A stretch of DNA of 47,404 nt from Polaribacter sp. GTDB lineage: Bacteria > Bacteroidota > Bacteroidia > Flavobacteriales > Flavobacteriaceae. The notes beneath the pieces were generated by a model that saw only the letters and a program-made list of their open reading frames with translations, did no database searches and was not told the origin of the DNA. A program made the translations under genes and the position numbers. The stretch is from NCBI GenBank assembly GCA_029250685.1, contig JAQXEU010000042.1, forward strand, positions 1 through 47,404, read 5' to 3'. Below are positions 25,781 to 34,503 of the stretch, piece by piece; the first letter of the stretch is position 1, and each line of letters opens with the position of its first letter.

Positions 25781-27607
25781 TTATAAAGATTGCATAGAAA
25801 CTAATTTAAAGTATTCTCCTTTTTTATCTAATAATTCTTGATGTTCCCCTTGCTCAATAATTTCTCCTTTTTTCAAAACAATAATTGTATCCGCCTTTTG
25901 AATTGTAGATAAACGATGTGCAATTACTAAAGAAGTTCTATTCTGCATCATTTTCTCTAGTGCTAATTGTACCAATTGTTCAGATTCTGTATCTAACGCA
26001 GATGTGGCTTCATCCAAAACCATAATTGGTGGATTTTTTAAAACTGCTCTCGCAATACTTAAACGCTGTTTTTGTCCTCCAGAAAGCATATTTCCGCTAT
26101 CTCCAATATTGGTGTTGTATTGTTCTGGTAAATCTTTGATAAACTCGTGTGCATTTGCAATTTCAGAAGCTTCTTTTATTTTTATTTCAGAACTATTTTC
26201 GCTTCCTAATTTAATATTGTTTGCAACTGTGTCATTAAAAAGAATTGAATCTTGTGTTACAATTCCCATTAAACCTCGTAATGAATGTTTAGAAATGTCT
26301 TTAATGTTTGTTCCGTCTATTGAGATTTCTCCTTCATTAACATCGTAAAAACGCGTAATTAAATTTGCTAATGTAGATTTCCCACTTCCAGATTGACCAA
26401 CTAAAGCAACTGTCTTTCCTTTCGGAATCGTCAAAGAAAAATTCTTCAAGACATATTCATCATCATATTTAAATGAAATATTTTGAAAGCTAATTTCTTG
26501 ATTGAAATCTGTTTTTTGAATTGCATTAGGTTTTTCTATAATTTCATTTTCAGTTTCTAGAACTTGAATGATCCTTTCAGCAGAAGCATCACCTTTTTGA
26601 ATGTTATAATATGCAGTTGTAATTGCTTTTACTGGGTTTAAAACGGTGTAAAAAAGCATGATGTATGTCAGGAACTCTTCAGGTTTTAAAGGGCTGTTAT
26701 CTTCCAAAACTAATTTCCCACCATACCATAAAATAGAAATTATTGTGGCAGAACCTAAAAACTCACTCATTGGAGAAGCTAATGTTTGTCTGTGTAAAAC
26801 GCTAGTCATTAATCTTTTAAACTCTAAAGTTGATTTCTTAAATTTATTTGCGATGGTGTTTTCAGCATTAAATCCTTTTATCACTCTTAAACCAGATAAT
26901 GTTTCTTCGATAAATGATAAAAAGGTTCCAACTTCTTTTTGAGCTTTTATTGAGTTTGCTTTCAGTTTTTTACTAATTGCAGAAATAATGAATCCTGAAA
27001 CTGGTAAAAGAATAAATACAAATAGTGTAAGCTTTAAGCTAATAATTAACATCATTGTTAATGAAATAACAACCGTTAATGGTTCTCTTACAATAGCTTC
27101 TAATGAAGTTAAAAATGAGATCTCTATCTCTTGAACATCGGTAGTCATTCTAGCAATAATATCTCCTTTTTTCTTTTTATTGAAATAAGAAATTGGTAAA
27201 TCAACTATTTTATGATACAATGCATCTCTTAAATCTTTAACAGTTCCGTTTCGTAAAAAAACCAATACATAAGATGCTAAATATCTAAATAGATTTTTTA
27301 AAAAGAACAAAGCAAAAGTGACGATACATATAAATAATAATGTGCTTACGGTTCCTTCCAATTCTATTTTTTGAGAAATAAAATAATAGAAACTATCTTT
27401 TGTGTAAGCGCCAATTTCTCCAAAACCACCATAAACAGGTTTTTCAAAGATTTTATTTTCTTGTTTAAATAAAATATTTAAAACAGGAATAAATGCTAAT
27501 ACAGAAAGTACATTAAATATGGCGTACAAAATATTAAACAGCACGTTTAAAAATGCATACTTTTTGTATGGATATGCAAATCGTACTATTTTTTTAAAAT
27601 AATTCAT
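25781..27607 (-). CDS. ABC exporter, MsbA-like (fused permease and ATPase)
   Basis: A 608-residue half-transporter with six N-terminal membrane segments (residues about 15-330) and an ATPase domain. The ATPase has Walker A LVGQSGSGKSTLANL, the ABC signature LSGGQKQRLSIARA, Walker B PIMVLDEATSALD and the H-loop VIAHRLS. It dimerises and flips lipids, glycolipids or drugs across the inner membrane. The downstream position behind a GtrB-like glycosyltransferase and a phosphohexomutase suggests a lipid-linked substrate, but the specificity is unproven. Its start overlaps the stop of the mutase gene (TAATG). Confidence 0.92.
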   Translation of the reverse strand: MNYFKKIVRFAYPYKKYAFLNVLFNILYAIFNVLSVLAFIPVLNILFKQENKIFEKPVYGGFGEIGAYTKDSFYYFISQKIELEGTVSTLLFICIVTFALFFLKNLFRYLASYVLVFLRNGTVKDLRDALYHKIVDLPISYFNKKKKGDIIARMTTDVQEIEISFLTSLEAIVREPLTVVISLTMMLIISLKLTLFVFILLPVSGFIISAISKKLKANSIKAQKEVGTFLSFIEETLSGLRVIKGFNAENTIANKFKKSTLEFKRLMTSVLHRQTLASPMSEFLGSATIISILWYGGKLVLEDNSPLKPEEFLTYIMLFYTVLNPVKAITTAYYNIQKGDASAERIIQVLETENEIIEKPNAIQKTDFNQEISFQNISFKYDDEYVLKNFSLTIPKGKTVALVGQSGSGKSTLANLITRFYDVNEGEISIDGTNIKDISKHSLRGLMGIVTQDSILFNDTVANNIKLGSENSSEIKIKEASEIANAHEFIKDLPEQYNTNIGDSGNMLSGGQKQRLSIARAVLKNPPIMVLDEATSALDTESEQLVQLALEKMMQNRTSLVIAHRLSTIQKADTIIVLKKGEIIEQGEHQELLDKKGEYFKLVSMQSL

Positions 27608-29316
27608 TATAGATTTAACTCTTTAATAATGCGTTGAATTTTACTGTTTAATTTCGATTCAGTTTCAACAGCATTTTCAATGCGGTCTAACTTAGATTTT
27701 ACGCTAAAATAGAATTTTATTTTTGGTTCTGTTCCGCTTGGTCTTGCCGCAATCTTTGTTCCATCTTCTGTGTGATAAATTAACACGTTAGATTTTGGGA
27801 TATTCATTGTGGTTTCTTTACCTGTAATTAAGTTCTTTTTGATAGAAGATTGATAGTCACATAAAAATTCAACTTTAGAGCCATGAATTTCAGTAAGCGG
27901 GTTTTTACGCAAGTCAATCATCATTTGTTTGATCTGAGCTGCTCCGTCCATTCCTTTTTTTACAATTGAAATTAAATGCTCTTTATAAAAATGATTTTTA
28001 GTGTATAACTCTAACAAATCTTTATAAAAAGAACTTCCGTTTGTTTTTGCATTTGCTGCAATTTCACAAGCTAATAATGCAGCAGTAACTGCGTCTTTAT
28101 CCCTTACAAAATCACCAACCATATAGCCAAAGCTTTCTTCTCCACCACCAATAAATTCTTGATTCGGGAAATCTTTAATCATTTTAGCAATCCATTTAAA
28201 ACCAGTTAAACCAACTTTGGTTTCGACTCCATAACTTGCTGCAATTTCGTTGACTAAGTTTGTTGATACAATTGTAGAACCTACAAATTGATTTCCATTT
28301 AATTGATCATTTTCTTTCCATTGTTTGATTAAGAAATCGGTCATTAAACTCATCGTTTGATTCCCGTTTAACAACTTCATGTTTCCTTCTAAATCTCTAA
28401 CTGCAATTCCTAATCTATCAGAATCAGGATCGGTTCCAATAACAATATCAGCATTTACTTTATTTGCTAAATCAACTGCCATTTGCAATGCTTCTGGTTC
28501 TTCTGGGTTAGGTGATTTTACCGTAGGAAAATCTCCATCTGGCGCTGCTTGTTCTTCAACAATATGCACATTTGTGTAGCCAGCGCGTTTTAAAACTTCC
28601 GGAATTAATGTAATTGATGTTCCGTGTAAAGAAGTGAAAACAATTTTTAAATCTTCTCTTCCAGTTACGTTAAAGGTTCCGTTTTTAATAGACGCTTTCC
28701 AAAAAGCTTCATCAACTTCAGAACCGATGTATGTAATTAATTCTTCGTTAGCTTTAAAGTTGATTTCAGAAAACTCTAAACGATTTACTTCATCGATAAT
28801 CCCTGAATCTTGTGGAGGAACAATTTGTCCACCATCATTCCAGTATACTTTGTACCCGTTATATTCTGGTGGATTGTGAGAAGCAGTTAATACAATTCCA
28901 GCATCACAATTTAAGTGATTTACAGCAAAAGATAATTCTGGAGTTGGACGTAAATCTTCAAATAAATATACTTGAATGTTATTTGCTGATAATACGTCAG
29001 CAACTAATTTTGAAAATTCTTTACTATTGTGTCTACAATCAAAAGCAATAGCAACTTTAAGTTGTTTATTTGGAAATGATTCTTGTAAATAATTACTCAA
29101 TCCTTGTGTTGCTTTTCCTAATGTATATTTGTTAATTCGGTTAGTTCCTGCACCCATAATTCCGCGCATTCCACCAGTTCCGAATTCCATATTCTTATAA
29201 AATCGATCAGCTAAATCATCAGATTTTGTGTCGATTAATTGTTGAATTTCATTTCTTGTTTCTGCATCAAAAGTGTCAGAAAGCCAACTTTTTGCGTGTT
29301 CTAAAATCTCTTTCAT
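27607..29316 (-). CDS. Phosphoglucomutase/phosphomannomutase (phosphohexomutase)
   Basis: A 569-residue cytoplasmic enzyme interconverting sugar 1- and 6-phosphates. The catalytic phosphoserine loop is TASHNPPEYNGYKVYW, the metal loop is GTDPDSDRLGIAV, the sugar-binding loop is GGGEESFGYMVGDFVRDKDA, and the phosphate loop is RPSGTEPKIKFYF. Length matches the alpha-phosphoglucomutase (PgcA-like) group rather than short phosphomannomutases. I chose the ATG at 29316 (MKEILEHAKSWL); a 54-codon upstream extension overlaps the preceding glycosyltransferase gene. It is translationally coupled to the ABC exporter gene. Confidence 0.93.
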   Translation of the reverse strand: MKEILEHAKSWLSDTFDAETRNEIQQLIDTKSDDLADRFYKNMEFGTGGMRGIMGAGTNRINKYTLGKATQGLSNYLQESFPNKQLKVAIAFDCRHNSKEFSKLVADVLSANNIQVYLFEDLRPTPELSFAVNHLNCDAGIVLTASHNPPEYNGYKVYWNDGGQIVPPQDSGIIDEVNRLEFSEINFKANEELITYIGSEVDEAFWKASIKNGTFNVTGREDLKIVFTSLHGTSITLIPEVLKRAGYTNVHIVEEQAAPDGDFPTVKSPNPEEPEALQMAVDLANKVNADIVIGTDPDSDRLGIAVRDLEGNMKLLNGNQTMSLMTDFLIKQWKENDQLNGNQFVGSTIVSTNLVNEIAASYGVETKVGLTGFKWIAKMIKDFPNQEFIGGGEESFGYMVGDFVRDKDAVTAALLACEIAANAKTNGSSFYKDLLELYTKNHFYKEHLISIVKKGMDGAAQIKQMMIDLRKNPLTEIHGSKVEFLCDYQSSIKKNLITGKETTMNIPKSNVLIYHTEDGTKIAARPSGTEPKIKFYFSVKSKLDRIENAVETESKLNSKIQRIIKELNL

Positions 29317-29345
29317 GTAAGTTTTATTTTCCTTTGAAACACCAA

Positions 29346-30302
29346 TTATGTGTTTAAAGTTTCTTTTATTGTATAATGTTTTTCGTTGCTTTTTGTTTTG
29401 ATTAAAAGCTCGCCAATAAAACCGGCTAAAAATAATTGTGTACCAATAATCATAGCAGTTAAAGAAATATATAACCATGGATTATCTGTAATTAAAATCG
29501 TTTTTAAACCAGTAGATAATTTATATAATTTCATAAAACCAATATATGCAGCAGCTAAAAAACCAACTGCAAAAACCATACTTCCCCAAAGTCCAAAAAA
29601 ATGCATTGGACGTTTGCCAAATTTTGATAAAAAAGAAATCGTAATTAAATCTAAAAATCCGTTTACAAATCTATTCATACCAAATTTTGTTTCTCCATAT
29701 TTTCTCGCTTGATGTTGTACTACTTTTTCTCCAATCTTCGTAAAACCTTCATTTTTTGCTAAAACAGGAATATACCTGTGCATTTCTCCACTTACTTTAA
29801 CGGTTTTGATAACAATATTTTTATAAGCTTTTAACCCACAATTAAAATCATGTAATTTTAAACCAGAAGTTTTTCTTGCAGCAGCATTAAATAGTTTTGA
29901 TGGTAAATTTTTTGCAATAACGCTATCGTAACGTTTCTTTTTCCAACCAGAAATTAAATCGTAATTTTCTTTCGTGATTAAGTCAAATAATTCAGGAATT
30001 TCATCTGGATTGTCTTGCAGATCTGCATCCATTGTAATAATAACGTCTCCATTTGCAGCTTCAAAACCAGCATCTAAAGCTTGACTTTTTCCATAATTTT
30101 TCTGAAAACGTATTCCTTTTACTTCTGTATGTTTTTTAGAAAGTTCTTCAATCACATTCCAAGAAGTATCTGTACTTCCGTCATCAATAAAAAGTACTTC
30201 ATAATCATAAGAATTGGACTGCATAACTTTTGCAATCCAACTATATAATTCTTGTAAAGATTCTTCTTCGTTTAATAAAGGTATAACTACCGATATATCC
30301 AT
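29346..30302 (-). CDS. GtrB/ArnC-like polyprenyl-phosphate glycosyltransferase
   Basis: A 318-residue family-2 glycosyltransferase: VVIPLLNEEESLQELYSWI, VLFIDDGSTDTSW, GKSQALDAGFEAANGDVIITMDADLQDNPDEIPEL (catalytic DxD), and YIPVLAKNEGF. Two C-terminal membrane segments follow (about 235-260 and 275-305). This architecture transfers a sugar from a nucleotide sugar to a polyprenyl phosphate, making a lipid-linked donor for membrane glycosylation. It lies upstream of the phosphohexomutase gene in the same minus-strand operon. Confidence 0.92.
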   Translation of the reverse strand: MDISVVIPLLNEEESLQELYSWIAKVMQSNSYDYEVLFIDDGSTDTSWNVIEELSKKHTEVKGIRFQKNYGKSQALDAGFEAANGDVIITMDADLQDNPDEIPELFDLITKENYDLISGWKKKRYDSVIAKNLPSKLFNAAARKTSGLKLHDFNCGLKAYKNIVIKTVKVSGEMHRYIPVLAKNEGFTKIGEKVVQHQARKYGETKFGMNRFVNGFLDLITISFLSKFGKRPMHFFGLWGSMVFAVGFLAAAYIGFMKLYKLSTGLKTILITDNPWLYISLTAMIIGTQLFLAGFIGELLIKTKSNEKHYTIKETLNT

Positions 30303-30380
30303 ATGATATTGTATATAAAACGTAAAGGTAAAACATCCGAAGATATTTTACCTTTTATTCGTTTAAATTTTTTTTGAAAT

Positions 30381-30902
30381 TTAGTATTGTTCTTCAGCAG
30401 ATTGCTTCATAATTGCTCCTGTAATGGCTGAAACAACAAAACCAATAAATGCTGCTACAACAAGACCAATTGCAGAGGAAATTAATGGGCCTTGAAACTT
30501 TTGCATCATTTCTTTAGCACCTTCGATTTGATCAGATGACATTCCGCCATCAACCCAAGCTTGTTCTTGTACCATCATCATTTGTTGCATAAATTCTGGT
30601 TCAATGAAGTTTTGAAATAATTGTTGATAAACAATTCCAATTACTGCACTAATCATTGTTAAACCAACACCAATTTTTACAGCTTGTCCCCAAGACATAA
30701 AACCTTCGTTGATTTCTTTAAATTTTTTGAAAGCCATCACTATTATAACAATCATTAAAACGCCACTTAGTATACTTATAGACCAGTGTGGTTTTAAAAA
30801 ATCTCCTATGGCATAATTAACTAAATTTAATAATACTGAAGCAATACCTAAGTATACTCCATAATTTAAAATAATATTTTTACTTGATGCTTGATTTTCC
30901 AT
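30381..30902 (-). CDS. DUF4199-family membrane protein
   Basis: A 173-residue protein with four predicted membrane segments (around residues 10-30, 37-55, 75-97 and 135-160) and a Met/Gln-rich central loop (MQQMMMVQEQAWVDGGM). The pattern NYGVYLGIASVLLNLVNYAIG and GFMSWGQAVKIGVGLTMISAVIGIVYQ matches DUF4199, widespread in Bacteroidota and uncharacterised. It is first in the operon with the GtrB-like glycosyltransferase. Confidence 0.82.
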   Translation of the reverse strand: MENQASSKNIILNYGVYLGIASVLLNLVNYAIGDFLKPHWSISILSGVLMIVIIVMAFKKFKEINEGFMSWGQAVKIGVGLTMISAVIGIVYQQLFQNFIEPEFMQQMMMVQEQAWVDGGMSSDQIEGAKEMMQKFQGPLISSAIGLVVAAFIGFVVSAITGAIMKQSAEEQY

Positions 30903-31046
30903 TTGTGTTTTGATATTTAGTTAGTTATATAAATTTATTTTCTTGATTTTTGATAAAGATAAATAATTCTAAATTGAGTTATTTACAATTAACTATTTGA
31001 TTAGTAACAAAAGTGCAACAATTGTTACAGAATTGCTAAAAAAACA

Positions 31047-31077
31047 TTGCGCAACATTAAAAATGATTGTAAATTTG
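31047..31077 (+). promoter_or_regulatory. Bacteroidetes-type promoter of ffs
   Basis: TTG at 31047-31049 and TAAATTTG at 31070-31077 are separated by 20 bases, matching the -33/-7 consensus of Bacteroidota. The expected start falls at about 31082, the first base of the RNA's closing stem. Confidence 0.85.
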
Positions 31078-31081
31078 CCGC

Positions 31082-31175
31082 GGCAAGTCCTACACAACTA
31101 GCTCCCTTTGAATCCCCCAGGGCGGGAACGCAGCAAGGGTATTAGGTTGTAGCAGTGTGATGTAGATAGCTTGCC
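31082..31175 (+). ncRNA. ffs: Signal recognition particle RNA (4.5S type)
   Basis: The RNA pairs GGCAAG (31082-31087) with CTTGCC (31170-31175). The apical part is CCCCCAGGGCGGGAACGCAG, in which GCG-GGAA-CGC (31122-31131) closes the conserved GGAA tetraloop recognised by Ffh, with the internal CAGG...GCAGCAAGG loop. A T run (31177-31182) directly after the stem acts as terminator. The length of about 94 bases is that of the short bacterial form. It is the partner of the SRP receptor FtsY encoded at 39959. The flanks 30903-31046 and 31183-31262 show no gene. Confidence 0.93.
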
Positions 31176-31262
31176 ATTTTTTGTGCCCTAAATTTAGATT
31201 TCTTCATTTTCTTTTAAGATATTTGTGTAAGAAGTTAAATCTTTTTTCATTTTAAAAAAAAT

Positions 31263-32066
31263 ATGTCAAAAATTGTTCTTGTAACTGGTGCTTCATCAGG
31301 AATTGGTAAAGCCATTGCTGTTTTTCTTTCTGAAAAAGGAATGAAAGTTTATGGAACAAGTAGAAAACCAAAAGAGAGTCATAATTTACCTTTTACTTTT
31401 GTCGCTTTAGATGTTTTGAATCCAGATTCAATTAAAAAGGCAATCGATTTTATTGTTGAAAAAGAAAGCAAAATTGATGTCTTGATTAATAACGCAGGAA
31501 TGGGGATTACAGGGCCAATTGAAGATACCCCAACTGATGAAATGCGAAAAGTTTTTGACACCAATTTATTTGGTGCAATTGATGTAATGAAAGCTGTTTT
31601 ACCACAAATGCGAAAGCAAAAAAGTGGTAAGATTATCAACGTAACTTCAATTGCAGGTTATATGGGTTTGCCTTTTAGAGGGATTTATTCGGCAACAAAA
31701 GGCGCTTTAGAATTGGTTACAGAAGCTACGAGAATGGAAGTGAAAAACTTCGGAATTGATATTGTAAATATTGCTCCTGGAGATTTTGCAACCAATATAG
31801 CTGCTGGAAGATATCATACACCAGTATTTCAAAAATCTGCATATAAAAAAGTATATCAAGAAAATTTAGCGTTGATGGATGCTCATGTTGATTCTGGAAT
31901 GAATCCAAATGAAATGGCAAAAAAAGTATTTAAAGTTATCAATACAAAAAATCCGAATGTACATTACAAAGTTGGCGGGTTTATGGAGAAATTCTCGATT
32001 GTTTTAAAAAGAGTTTTACCAGATAAAATGTACGAAAAATTATTAATGAATCATTACAAACTATAA
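31263..32066 (+). CDS. SDR-family oxidoreductase
   Basis: A 267-residue classical short-chain dehydrogenase. TGASSGIGKAIA is the cofactor motif, NNAGMGITGPIED the structural motif, and NVTSIAGYMGLPFRGIYSATKGALE contains the catalytic Ser, Tyr and Lys. The C-terminal KRVLPDKMYEKLLMNHYK resembles the membrane-associated retinol/steroid dehydrogenase-like subgroup. The substrate is unknown. It is 11 bases upstream of the transaldolase-like gene and probably co-transcribed. Confidence 0.88.
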   Translation: MSKIVLVTGASSGIGKAIAVFLSEKGMKVYGTSRKPKESHNLPFTFVALDVLNPDSIKKAIDFIVEKESKIDVLINNAGMGITGPIEDTPTDEMRKVFDTNLFGAIDVMKAVLPQMRKQKSGKIINVTSIAGYMGLPFRGIYSATKGALELVTEATRMEVKNFGIDIVNIAPGDFATNIAAGRYHTPVFQKSAYKKVYQENLALMDAHVDSGMNPNEMAKKVFKVINTKNPNVHYKVGGFMEKFSIVLKRVLPDKMYEKLLMNHYKL

Positions 32067-32077
32067 AACAACAATAC

Positions 32078-32731
32078 ATGAAATTTTTTATAGATACAGC
32101 TAATTTAGCTCAAATAGAAGAAGCGCAAGCGTTAGGGATTTTAGACGGGGTTACAACAAATCCGTCTTTAATGGCAAAAGAAGGAATTACAGGTGAAGCA
32201 AATATTATCAATCATTACAAAGCAATTTGTGATGTTGTTGAAGGAGATGTTTCTGCAGAAGTAATTGCAACAGATTTTGCAGGAATGGTAAAAGAAGGAG
32301 AAGCGTTAGCTGCTTTAAATCCGCAAATTGTGGTGAAATTACCAATGATAAAAGACGGAATTAAAGCATGTAAATATTTTTCATCAAAAGGGATTAAAAC
32401 AAATGTAACACTAGTATTTTCTGCCGGACAAGCTTTGTTAGCAGCAAAGGCTGGAGCAACGTATGTTTCACCTTTTATTGGTCGTTTAGATGATGTTTCT
32501 ACAGACGGATTAAATCTAATCGCAGAAATTCGTCAAATTTATGATAATTACGAATTTGAAACTCAGATTTTAGCTGCTTCAGTACGTCATACAATGCATA
32601 TTATTGATTGTGCAAAATTAGGATCAGATGTAATGACAGGCCCTCTAAGCGCTATTGAAGGATTGTTAAAACATCCATTAACAGATATTGGTTTGGCTAA
32701 ATTTTTAGCAGATTATAAAAAAGGAAATTAG
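32078..32731 (+). CDS. fsa: Transaldolase-like fructose-6-phosphate aldolase
   Basis: A 217-residue enzyme of the short transaldolase family (MipB/TalC/FSA). MKFFIDTANLAQIEEAQALGILDGVTTNPSLMAKEG is the family N-terminus, IVVKLPM holds the Schiff-base Lys, and TNVTLVFSAGQALLAAKAGATYVSPFIGRLDD and AASVRHTMHIIDCAKLGSDVMTGPL follow. Whether it works as transaldolase or aldolase cannot be told from sequence. Length is typical (about 215-220). Confidence 0.93.
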   Translation: MKFFIDTANLAQIEEAQALGILDGVTTNPSLMAKEGITGEANIINHYKAICDVVEGDVSAEVIATDFAGMVKEGEALAALNPQIVVKLPMIKDGIKACKYFSSKGIKTNVTLVFSAGQALLAAKAGATYVSPFIGRLDDVSTDGLNLIAEIRQIYDNYEFETQILAASVRHTMHIIDCAKLGSDVMTGPLSAIEGLLKHPLTDIGLAKFLADYKKGN

Positions 32732-32783
32732 AAAAGAAGTTGAAAACCTCTTTTAGTGTTTAGTTGTGAGTTATTAGTACTCA

Positions 32784-32811
32784 CTCAAAACTTAAAATTA
32801 TTAACTCAAAA
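32784..32811 (+). repeat. Phased heptanucleotide repeats upstream of menD
   Basis: The intergenic stretch reads as consecutive 7-mers CTCAAAA, CTTAAAA, TTATTAA, CTCAAAA. The same heptamer family appears inside menD at 33250-33284. Confidence 0.7.
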
Positions 32812-32842
32812 TTTTTTAATCTTTTGTAAAAGATTAAAATTA

Positions 32843-34498
32843 ATGTATCCAAAAACAGCACTTGCACAAATCGTAATTTCAGCTTGTCGTCAATTTAATA
32901 TTGATACAGTTGTAATTTCTCCTGGCTCAAGAAATGCGCCGTTAACAGTTGGGTTTTCTAATCATCCAGATATAAAAACGATGAGTGTTGTTGATGAACG
33001 TTGCGCTGCTTTTTTTGCATTAGGAATCGCGCAACAATCTCAAAAACCTGTTGCAATTGTATGCACTTCTGGCTCTGCTTTGTTAAATTATTACCCGGCA
33101 ATTGCAGAAGCTTTTTACAGCAATATTCCTTTAGTGGTAATTTCTGCGGATAGACCAAAACATTTGATTGATATTGGCGATGGACAAACTATTCGACAAG
33201 AAAATGTATTTCAAAACCATATCTTGTTTTCTGCAAATTTGATTGAGAATTCAAAGCTCAAAACTCAAAACTTAAAGCTTATAAGCGAAGCGATACAAAT
33301 AGCAATTTCTAAGAAAGGGCCTATTCATATTAATGTTCCGTTTGATGAGCCTTTGTATGAAACGGTAAATGAGTTACAAGAATTTAAATTCCCAATTGTT
33401 GCTTCAAGCGAAGTAGAGAAGTCTATTGATTTGAGGAAATTTTCAAAAATATGGAATTCATCTTCAAAAAAAATGATTTTGTTAGGGGTACAATATCCAA
33501 ATGAAGTTGTTCAAAATTTAATCAATCATTTTGCTGAAGATGAATCGGTAATTGTTTTAACAGAAACGACATCGAACTTGCATCATCATAATTGTATCAA
33601 TTCAATTGATCAATTAATTTTTTCTTTGGATAAAAACCAGCTGAAACAATTACAACCAGAAGTACTAATTACTTTTGGAGGAATGATTGTTTCCAAAAAA
33701 ATAAAACAATTTTTAAGATTTAATCAACCAACGCATCATTGGCATTTAGATGAGCAAAAAGCAATTGATACTTTTCATTGTTTAACTGAGTTTGTACAAC
33801 AAAATCCAACTGTTTTTTTGTCAGAAATAAACAATAAAACAATAAGAAAAGAAAGCGATTTTCAGCAAATATGGTTACACATCCGTAATCAAAAAAGAGA
33901 AAAGCATCAAGGCTACTTATCAAATGGTCCACATTCTGATTTAAAAGTTTTTGAGCAAGTGTTAAAGAGCATTCCTAAAGAATCTCAATTACAATTCAGC
34001 AATAGTTCAATCATTAGATATGCGCAATTATTCAATTTAAATAATACACTTCGTGTGTTTTGTAATCGTGGAACAAGCGGAATTGATGGAAGTACAAGTA
34101 CTGCAATTGGTGCTGCATTTGCAACTAAAAATCAAACAGTTTTTATTACTGGAGATTTGAGTTTCTTTTATGATAGCAATGCGTTGTGGAATGTAAATAT
34201 TCCGAATGATTTTAGAATTGTCATTATCAATAATGCTGGTGGAGGAATCTTTAGAATTATTCCAGGGCCAAAAACTACAAATGCGTTAGATTATTTTGAA
34301 ACTCCACATGATTTAACTGCAGAACATTTATGTAGAATGCATAATTTCGAGTATGTATTTGCAGCAACAACAAAAGAAGTTTCATCAACATTGAAAACTT
34401 TTTATCAACAAGGAAGTCAACCAAAAGTATTGGAGATTTTCACTGATAAAGAAGTAAACGAAGTAATATTAAAAGAGTATTTCAATTTTTTAAAATAA
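32843..34498 (+). CDS. menD: 2-succinyl-5-enolpyruvyl-6-hydroxy-3-cyclohexene-1-carboxylate synthase
   Basis: A 551-residue thiamine-diphosphate enzyme joining isochorismate and 2-oxoglutarate in menaquinone synthesis. The N-terminal pyrimidine-binding domain reads VVISPGSRNAPLTVGFSNH and VVDERCAAFFALGIAQQSQKPVAIVCTSGSALLNYYPA. The C-terminal diphosphate-binding domain has NRGTSGIDGSTSTAIGAAFA and TGDLSFFYDSNALWN...INNAGGGIFRIIP. The ATG at 32843 opens MYPKTALAQIVISACRQF; the frame upstream is heptamer-repeat DNA. An NSKLKTQNLKL segment (about residues 136-146) is encoded by heptamer repeats and looks like a neutral insertion. menB lies 1.8 kb downstream. Confidence 0.96.
   Translation: MYPKTALAQIVISACRQFNIDTVVISPGSRNAPLTVGFSNHPDIKTMSVVDERCAAFFALGIAQQSQKPVAIVCTSGSALLNYYPAIAEAFYSNIPLVVISADRPKHLIDIGDGQTIRQENVFQNHILFSANLIENSKLKTQNLKLISEAIQIAISKKGPIHINVPFDEPLYETVNELQEFKFPIVASSEVEKSIDLRKFSKIWNSSSKKMILLGVQYPNEVVQNLINHFAEDESVIVLTETTSNLHHHNCINSIDQLIFSLDKNQLKQLQPEVLITFGGMIVSKKIKQFLRFNQPTHHWHLDEQKAIDTFHCLTEFVQQNPTVFLSEINNKTIRKESDFQQIWLHIRNQKREKHQGYLSNGPHSDLKVFEQVLKSIPKESQLQFSNSSIIRYAQLFNLNNTLRVFCNRGTSGIDGSTSTAIGAAFATKNQTVFITGDLSFFYDSNALWNVNIPNDFRIVIINNAGGGIFRIIPGPKTTNALDYFETPHDLTAEHLCRMHNFEYVFAATTKEVSSTLKTFYQQGSQPKVLEIFTDKEVNEVILKEYFNFLK
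33250..33284 (+). repeat. Phased heptanucleotide repeats inside menD
   Basis: Five consecutive 7-mers, TTCAAAG, CTCAAAA, CTCAAAA, CTTAAAG, CTTATAA, sit inside the coding sequence and encode NSKLKTQNLKLIS in frame. They belong to the same family as the array at 32784. Confidence 0.75.
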
Positions 34499-34503
34499 AA
34501 ATT

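Noticed and set aside
27607..29478. A longer phosphohexomutase start at 29478
   Set aside because: The extra 54 residues overlap the upstream glycosyltransferase gene and do not resemble the family; the start at 29316 fits homologues.
32756..32842. An N-terminal extension of MenD
   Set aside because: It is translated heptamer-repeat and A+T-rich leader DNA; the conserved protein starts at 32843.
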